Shown here in pieces: positions 8,268 through 11,619 of a DNA stretch of 11,619 bases (the stretch's first letter is position 1; each line of letters starts with the position of its first letter). The position numbers and the translations under genes are program-made. Below the pieces are notes generated by a model. That model ran no database searches and had not been told where the DNA came from. It was given only the letters and a program-made list of their open reading frames with translations. Origin of the DNA: Methylacidiphilum caldifontis (GTDB taxonomy: Bacteria > Verrucomicrobiota > Verrucomicrobiia > Methylacidiphilales > CAMAQI01); contig CAMAQI010000062.1 of NCBI GenBank assembly GCA_945860255.1, positions 1-11,619 of the forward strand. Direction: 5' to 3'.

Positions 8268-8344
8268 AGTCCCTCACTCTTGAAATCTTTCGCAAAATAG
8301 TCAAATGAAACTGTATTTTTAAAATTCATAAATCGAAATTCCAT
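8264..8344 (-). CDS. Possible 26-residue leader ORF coupled to gatA
   Basis: An ATG at 8344 opens 26 codons (begins MEFRFMNFKNTVSF, ends KDFKSEGL). They finish in a TGA that overlaps the gatA ATG as ATGA, the classic arrangement for translational coupling. It fills much of the gap between gatC and gatA. The peptide is Phe-rich and resembles nothing I recognise. There is no clear Shine-Dalgarno before its ATG, so it may be chance. It could alternatively be a decayed gene end. Confidence 0.25.
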   Translation of the reverse strand: MEFRFMNFKNTVSFDYFAKDFKSEGL

Positions 8345-8382
8345 GCAATTTGAATGGGCAAGAGAATGTTTTCACTTCAGTA

Positions 8383-8414
8383 GATCCTTGGATTTTGTTT
8401 TTGAACGATTGATG
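8383..8414 (+). repeat. 32-base dispersed element, copy A
   Basis: The third member of the family also found at 5266-5297 and 10899-10930. It matches each of those at 26 of 32 positions with no gap. It is oriented opposite to its neighbours and lies directly after the gatC stop codon, so it cannot serve as a gatA promoter in the same way as copies B and C might for their genes. Confidence 0.6.
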
Positions 8415-8416
8415 CG

Positions 8417-8704
8417 TTACTCAACAATTTTGGGGACAAGGAGAAGATTCTCCGTTTTTAAAGGGGCATTCCGCAACGCTTGATCCGGGGAAAGACTGAC
8501 CCCCATCACATCGGCGCGAAGATTATTTTTAAAATCGGGAGCATCTCCCTTTTCCTCAACCCCAGACAGATCGACCTTTTGCAGTTGCTGAATATACCCG
8601 ACGATATCCCCCAACTGCTTTTGGAAACATTCGATTTCATCGGGAGAGAGCTTTAATCGAGAAAGCTCCGCGACATAAGAGACATTAAGAGTACCTTCAG
8701 ACAT
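8417..8704 (-). CDS. gatC: Aspartyl/glutamyl-tRNA amidotransferase subunit C (GatC)
   Basis: The small subunit of GatCAB; it wraps around the GatA-GatB interface and stabilises the complex. It has 95 residues, the usual size. It begins with the family pattern VSYVAELSRLKLSPDE (helical, matching the common V..iA.LArL.l..eE signature), followed by LGDIVGYIQQLQKVDLSGVE. The C-terminal half has the typical Arg-Ala-Asp (LRAD) and a proline-containing tail ending in LLLVPKIVE. The start is ATG 8704; no strong ribosome-binding site is visible. It lies 58 bases after uppP and 149 bases before gatA, the latter gap holding a repeat copy and a short ORF. Confidence 0.93.
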   Translation of the reverse strand: MSEGTLNVSYVAELSRLKLSPDEIECFQKQLGDIVGYIQQLQKVDLSGVEEKGDAPDFKNNLRADVMGVSLSPDQALRNAPLKTENLLLVPKIVE

Positions 8705-8762
8705 GAGTAGGTGTTATCTCTGACAACGAAGATCGACAAGAAAAATACTCCGAACTCGTTCA

Positions 8763-9551
8763 TCAACTCAAGAGATAATAAAAAAGACAGGCAGCAAGCC
8801 CAATTCGATACCAAGCAAAAACGGTAAAGGTATGGGTTTGAATATATTGTAAAAGCCATTTCACCACAACAAAAGCCACCGCAAGCGAGACGAGAAATCC
8901 AAGCCCTAAATCAAAGAGCATTTGCGAGTCGATCGCAGAGATCTCTCCCCTTACTTTCAAAAGCGCATAGGCAGAGGCGGCAAACATCGTCGGGATTCCC
9001 ACCAAAAAGGAAAATTCTGTTGCCATCGGCCGATTGGCTCCGGCAAGCATCGCCACTAAAATACAGGCCGCTGAGCGAGAGGTTCCGGGAAAAACGCCTG
9101 CCACGACTTGAGCCAACCCCACAAATACGGCTAATCTCCAGGTCACTAACCCATTCCCAGGATGGCTTTTGGCATACCGTTCGACGATAAAGATAGCGAT
9201 CGCCCCTAATAACACGGCCCAGGCAATGGGTGCAAGTTCCTCCGGAAGTTTAACTCCTAATTTGCTCACGATAAGCCCTAAAACAACGGTAATTCCGAAA
9301 GAGAGGGAGACTTTTGAAAGATAGTCAAAATTTTCCGGTTTTCGCCAGTCGCGAAGCATCGATTTCACATGCTGTCCATAAATCAAAAGAACCGCAAGTA
9401 CTGCCCCCGATTGAATAAAAATATTAAAAAGTTCCGAACGCTTTCCAAGCCAATGCTCAGCAATGAGGAGATGCCCCGTACTTGAAATCGGCAAAAATTC
9501 TGTAATCCCTTCAAGTATTCCCAAGAGGATCACCTCAACGATATTTGACAT
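8763..9551 (-). CDS. uppP: Undecaprenyl-diphosphatase (bacitracin-resistance protein) UppP/BacA
   Basis: A polytopic inner-membrane enzyme that dephosphorylates undecaprenyl diphosphate to recycle the lipid carrier for peptidoglycan and surface polysaccharide synthesis. From ATG 9551 it has 262 residues, within the usual range, and begins MSNIVEVILLGILEGITEF. The catalytic (E/Q)XXXE motif is E14-E18, followed by LPISSTGHLL with His27. The second motif is PGTSRSAAC, where the family usually has Thr or a similar residue at the last position. EFSFLVGIPTMF follows as expected. Several hydrophobic helices continue to the C-terminus. A TTG 12 codons upstream (9587) keeps the frame open, but the extension is not family-like. 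A strong AGGAGG lies about 20 bases before the ATG, further than ideal. Confidence 0.95.
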   Translation of the reverse strand: MSNIVEVILLGILEGITEFLPISSTGHLLIAEHWLGKRSELFNIFIQSGAVLAVLLIYGQHVKSMLRDWRKPENFDYLSKVSLSFGITVVLGLIVSKLGVKLPEELAPIAWAVLLGAIAIFIVERYAKSHPGNGLVTWRLAVFVGLAQVVAGVFPGTSRSAACILVAMLAGANRPMATEFSFLVGIPTMFAASAYALLKVRGEISAIDSQMLFDLGLGFLVSLAVAFVVVKWLLQYIQTHTFTVFAWYRIGLAACLFYYLLS

Positions 9552-9585
9552 AAACCGAAACCCTGTCGCCCCCCTCCTAAAAAGC

Positions 9586-9605
9586 AAGATTAACTGGTTA
9601 ATCTT
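9586..9605 (-). terminator. Inverted repeat overlapping the TPR gene stop codon
   Basis: AAGATTAAC and GTTAATCTT form a perfect 9-base inverted repeat around a 2-base centre. On the minus strand it is followed by GCTTTTT. It contains the stop codon of the TPR gene. The stem is AT-rich, so termination may be weak, which would allow read-through into uppP, whose start is only 34 bases further on. Confidence 0.4.
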
Positions 9606-9939
9606 TTTGCATCTTATCGACCTTGCCCCCCCATGAAATCACCTTCGCCTTTGCGCTCGCATCTTCCGCCTCAGGAACTTGACCATTCCGCATGTAAGCA
9701 ATGGAGAGACTCGTCCATCCCATTTGATCGTTTGGCTCAATCGCCACCGCCTTCAATCCCGCCTCAATTGCTTCCGGATACTTGTTTTGCTTATAAAGAA
9801 CCATTCCGAGAGCGTGCCATGCATCAAAATAACGAGGATCGGCTAAGGTCGCCTTCCGAAACTCCCCCTCTGCCTCCGCAAGTTCGCCAATGGCGAGGGC
9901 ACAATTTCCCGACTCATAAAAATCATTTGCGGAACTCAT
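9598..9939 (-). CDS. Small tetratricopeptide-repeat protein
   Basis: A 113-residue protein from ATG 9939, chosen because AGGA lies about 10 bases upstream and because the 21 residues added by the upstream start at 10002 are not TPR-like. It consists almost wholly of tetratricopeptide repeats. NDFYESGNCALAIGELAEAE starts the first repeat. DPRYFDAWHALGMVLYKQNK covers the second. PNDQMGWTSLSIAYMRNGQ starts the third, followed by PEAEDASAKAKV and a short Gly/Lys tail. No signal peptide or membrane segment is seen from this start, so it is probably cytoplasmic. TPRs mediate protein-protein contact; the partner is unknown. It lies between the carbonic anhydrase (71-base gap) and uppP, all in one direction. 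Similar short TPR proteins occur in PVC genomes, as far as I recall. Confidence 0.85.
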   Translation of the reverse strand: MSSANDFYESGNCALAIGELAEAEGEFRKATLADPRYFDAWHALGMVLYKQNKYPEAIEAGLKAVAIEPNDQMGWTSLSIAYMRNGQVPEAEDASAKAKVISWGGKVDKMQKD

Positions 9940-10010
9940 AAACAAGATCCTAACAGAACTTTTAAAAAGTGATATCAGATTAAATTGAAATTTAATCAGC
10001 AAATGAGAAA

Positions 10011-10850
10011 CTACGGCCCGGCACTCTCTGCCGCCGCATCCCCATCACTTGCTGATCGAACGGCGGAGGGGGACTTCAGGGTCGAGGACTCTTTTTTCTT
10101 TCCCGTATCAGGTTTCGAAATGGAACCCTCCGCTCCTTCCGTGTGACTTTTCTCAGAGGCAAAAAATTTGAGAATCCGCTCCTGATCGGGATGCTCCCCC
10201 ATCCACTTCACCTTGCCGGTGGAAAGATCGTAGACCGCTCCCACAAGCGTCACCCGATGCTGATAAACTAAATGACGAATCTCTTTGCTGCGAATTAAAA
10301 TATCCTCGATCCCTTGAAAGGCATTCAGCTCAATCGCTCGATCAATCAAACCGGACTCCTTGACCCCCTCCCCTTTTGCCTTCTTTACTGCCGGAATAAT
10401 ATTATCGACCAAGGCAGGAATATGACCACCCACCGAGGCCCCTTTTGCGACGGCGCTCACCGCCCCGCATTTTGTATGCCCAAGAACCACAATCAGCTCC
10501 GTTCCAAGATGCCCGACTCCATATTCCAATGTTCCAATCTCATCCGTGTCGGCCACATTTCCGGCGACTCGTACCACAAAAAGATCCCCAAATCCTTGAT
10601 CAAATAACATCTCAGGAGGAACACGGGAATCAGAACAACTTAAAATCGAGACAAACGGATGCTGGCCGGTGGAGACTTTCATTAATCGATCAAAGGTCTG
10701 ATTCGGACGCATGACCCGTTCCTCGACAAATCGTTGATTCCCCTCTTTGAGTTTCTTCAGAGCCTCCGAAGCCAGAATTCCTCGCTCCGTCGGTTCTGCT
10801 GATAGAAAATAACTCAGTCCCGCAACGATGACTAAAAAGAAAAATCGCAT
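10011..10850 (-). CDS. Predicted exported beta-carbonic anhydrase
   Basis: A zinc enzyme interconverting CO2 and bicarbonate. The beta-class signature is complete: CSDSRVPPE supplies the Cys ligand and the Asp-Arg dyad, and HTKCG supplies His and Cys. GNVADTDEIGTLEYGV and the C-terminal LVGAVYDLSTGKV are also typical. I chose ATG 10850 because MRFFFLVIVAGLSYFLSA is a good signal peptide with a likely cleavage after SA. An upstream ATG at 10901 would add 17 polar residues and coincides with the end of repeat copy C. The last 45 or so residues form a low-complexity tail rich in Ser, Lys, Glu and Ala, beyond the usual fold and probably disordered. Location is predicted periplasmic from the signal peptide. 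The TPR gene follows 71 bases later. No strong ribosome-binding site is visible. Confidence 0.92.
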   Translation of the reverse strand: MRFFFLVIVAGLSYFLSAEPTERGILASEALKKLKEGNQRFVEERVMRPNQTFDRLMKVSTGQHPFVSILSCSDSRVPPEMLFDQGFGDLFVVRVAGNVADTDEIGTLEYGVGHLGTELIVVLGHTKCGAVSAVAKGASVGGHIPALVDNIIPAVKKAKGEGVKESGLIDRAIELNAFQGIEDILIRSKEIRHLVYQHRVTLVGAVYDLSTGKVKWMGEHPDQERILKFFASEKSHTEGAEGSISKPDTGKKKESSTLKSPSAVRSASDGDAAAESAGP

Positions 10851-10898
10851 GAACTTGATTCTATCACTCACTCCTCGAGATCTCAATGATTCTTTTAA

Positions 10899-10930
10899 CA
10901 TAAATCGGTCAAAGACTCAAACCAAGGATC
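10899..10930 (-). repeat. 32-base dispersed element, copy C
   Basis: Lies in the divergent intergenic region, pointing at the carbonic anhydrase. It ends exactly at the upstream ATG 10901. In this copy TTGGTT and TATGTT are 17 bases apart, a plausible -35/-10 pair, but copies A and B have only GATGCG and GATGTG at the second position. Matches copy B at 27 of 32 and copy A at 26 of 32 positions. Confidence 0.62.
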
Positions 10931-10987
10931 TCTCCTCAATAAAAAAACCGCTTCAGAAAAACCCCCTCATACCGATAGTAGACCTTA

Positions 10988-11578
10988 ATGCCTTTATGCT
11001 TGCCCTATTTAATCAATGGAGTCCCTTATTACGATCGTGAAAAACGAAGGCGAGAGGAGTTTGCGTCCAGCAGGATTGAATTCCTTCGCGGAGACTTCCT
11101 TCTCCCGATTAACTATTGTGCCCCTGATGAAAGTTTTTACCGTTCCGACTGGATCAATGAGGCCACCCTGCGACTCGTTTCATTTCCGAGCACCCCCCTC
11201 AAAAGACTCCCTGTTGCACGCGACCTCTTTGATCAGGCCTCGGCGGTTGCTCAAATTTATAATTGCGAATGGTTTGCTGTAGCGAATGCCGATATTGTGA
11301 TCACCGAAAAATGGATCGCCAAAATTCAGAAAGCAATTCAAGGAGAAGAGGAGGTCTTGATTTTTCCTCGTACCAATATCGATCGAGACCAGGAAGGAAA
11401 CCTTACTTTAAATCCTGATCTCTATCACCAAGGTCAGGATCTTTATGTTTGTCGGGTCGCCACATGGGAACGAATTCGCACCCTTTTCCAATCCTCAAGA
11501 AGGAAATTATCGCGTTTGGCGTGGAGGGCATTGATCCCGCAAAGCGCACCAGTAAAAAACTTTCGGCGAAAGTGTTGA
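10988..11578 (+). CDS. Glycosyltransferase-like protein, C-terminus lost at a junction
   Basis: The only plus-strand gene, divergent from the carbonic anhydrase. The frame is open from ATG 10988 (an in-frame stop is just upstream, at 10979) to 11578, 196 codons. Residues 1 to about 165 look like real protein: YLINGVPYYDREKRRREEF, DWINEATLRLVSF, and FAVANADIVITEKWI, which resembles the acidic nucleotide-sugar site region of GT-A glycosyltransferases. GQDLYVCRVATWERI follows. After about 11490 the same frame reads as Ser/Arg-rich nonsense to its stop, while another frame becomes recognisable TrhO. The protein is therefore probably truncated by a frameshift, recombination or assembly error. No Shine-Dalgarno is visible. 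The family assignment is tentative; a conserved hypothetical protein of another kind is possible. Confidence 0.5.
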   Translation: MPLCLPYLINGVPYYDREKRRREEFASSRIEFLRGDFLLPINYCAPDESFYRSDWINEATLRLVSFPSTPLKRLPVARDLFDQASAVAQIYNCEWFAVANADIVITEKWIAKIQKAIQGEEEVLIFPRTNIDRDQEGNLTLNPDLYHQGQDLYVCRVATWERIRTLFQSSRRKLSRLAWRALIPQSAPVKNFRRKC

Positions 11579-11619
11579 AACAATGGCTTGATGAAGGCAA
11601 GGCCATCACGCTGTTGGAT
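11464..11619 (+). CDS. Fragment of TrhO/YceA-type rhodanese protein (tRNA U34 hydroxylase), N-terminus missing, cut by window edge
   Basis: In a different frame from the glycosyltransferase-like ORF, an ATG at 11464 opens 52 codons that run off the right edge. From 11494 the translation LKKEIIAFGVEGIDPAKRTS, then LSAKVLKQWLDEGKAITLLD, matches the linker and start of the rhodanese domain of TrhO (formerly YceA/UPF0176), which hydroxylates uridine 34 of some tRNAs. In that family about 90-100 residues normally precede this point; here they are absent and the preceding DNA belongs to another gene. Codon choice also differs: all three glycines are GGC in the last stretch, and GTG, CTG and CGC appear, against GGA, GTC and CGA elsewhere. 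It could be a misjoined contig or a recombined, broken gene. Confidence 0.6.
   Translation, partial: MGTNSHPFPILKKEIIAFGVEGIDPAKRTSKKLSAKVLKQWLDEGKAITLLD

Noticed and set aside
8343..8483. A 46-codon plus-strand ORF across repeat copy A and the end of gatC
   Set aside because: It is antisense to the gatC C-terminus and its sequence outside the repeat has no counterpart at the other two copies.
8653..8859. A 68-codon minus-strand ORF bridging uppP and gatC
   Set aside because: It overlaps the C-terminus of uppP and the N-terminus of gatC in another frame, both of which are well supported.
10899..10930. Repeat copy C as a plain sigma-70 promoter
   Set aside because: The -35/-10-like pair is seen only in this copy; conservation of the spacer across all copies argues for something more specific than a promoter.
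11016..11282. An 88-codon plus-strand ORF overlapping the glycosyltransferase-like gene
   Set aside because: The other frame gives a coherent protein with glycosyltransferase-like features; this one is a shadow.

Overview
The window reads as ordinary chromosome from a Gram-negative bacterium of the PVC superphylum, most likely Verrucomicrobiota. This assignment is an inference: the GspF-like protein and the tandem pair of GspE/PilB-like ATPases resemble, from memory, the verrucomicrobial versions of these families. GC content is moderate by eye, and many genes lack a clear Shine-Dalgarno sequence.

Layout. Nearly every gene is on the minus strand, so transcription runs right to left. From the right these are: a predicted exported beta-carbonic anhydrase, a small TPR protein, undecaprenyl-diphosphatase UppP, then gatC, gatA and gatB (tRNA-dependent amidotransferase GatCAB). 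A type II secretion / type IV pilus block follows: two tandem GspE/PilB-type ATPases and one GspF/PilC-type inner-membrane platform protein. To its left are two small membrane-anchored proteins of unknown function, the second cut by the left edge. At the right edge a plus-strand glycosyltransferase-like gene diverges from the carbonic anhydrase. Its sequence changes abruptly, near 11490, into a piece of a TrhO-type rhodanese protein in another frame.

How the genes work together. gspE-gspE-gspF are spaced by 8 and 15 bases and look like one operon powering and anchoring a pilus or secretion pseudopilus. The two small anchored proteins could be accessory parts of it, but nothing in their sequence proves this. 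GatCAB amidates misacylated Glu-tRNA(Gln) and/or Asp-tRNA(Asn). UppP recycles the lipid carrier for cell-wall synthesis. These housekeeping genes have no obvious mechanistic link to each other.

Most interesting points. (1) A 32-base element occurs three times without gaps, 25 of 32 columns identical in all copies: between gatB and gspE, between gatC and gatA, and upstream of the carbonic anhydrase. (2) The compositional and frame discontinuity near 11490 may be an assembly misjoin or a real recombination junction. (3) A long, nearly perfect stem-loop without a T-tract lies just after gspF. (4) A 26-codon ORF ends in an ATGA overlap with the gatA start. I saw no tRNA, rRNA, CRISPR array, insertion sequence or prophage, and no convincing new defence or biosynthetic system.
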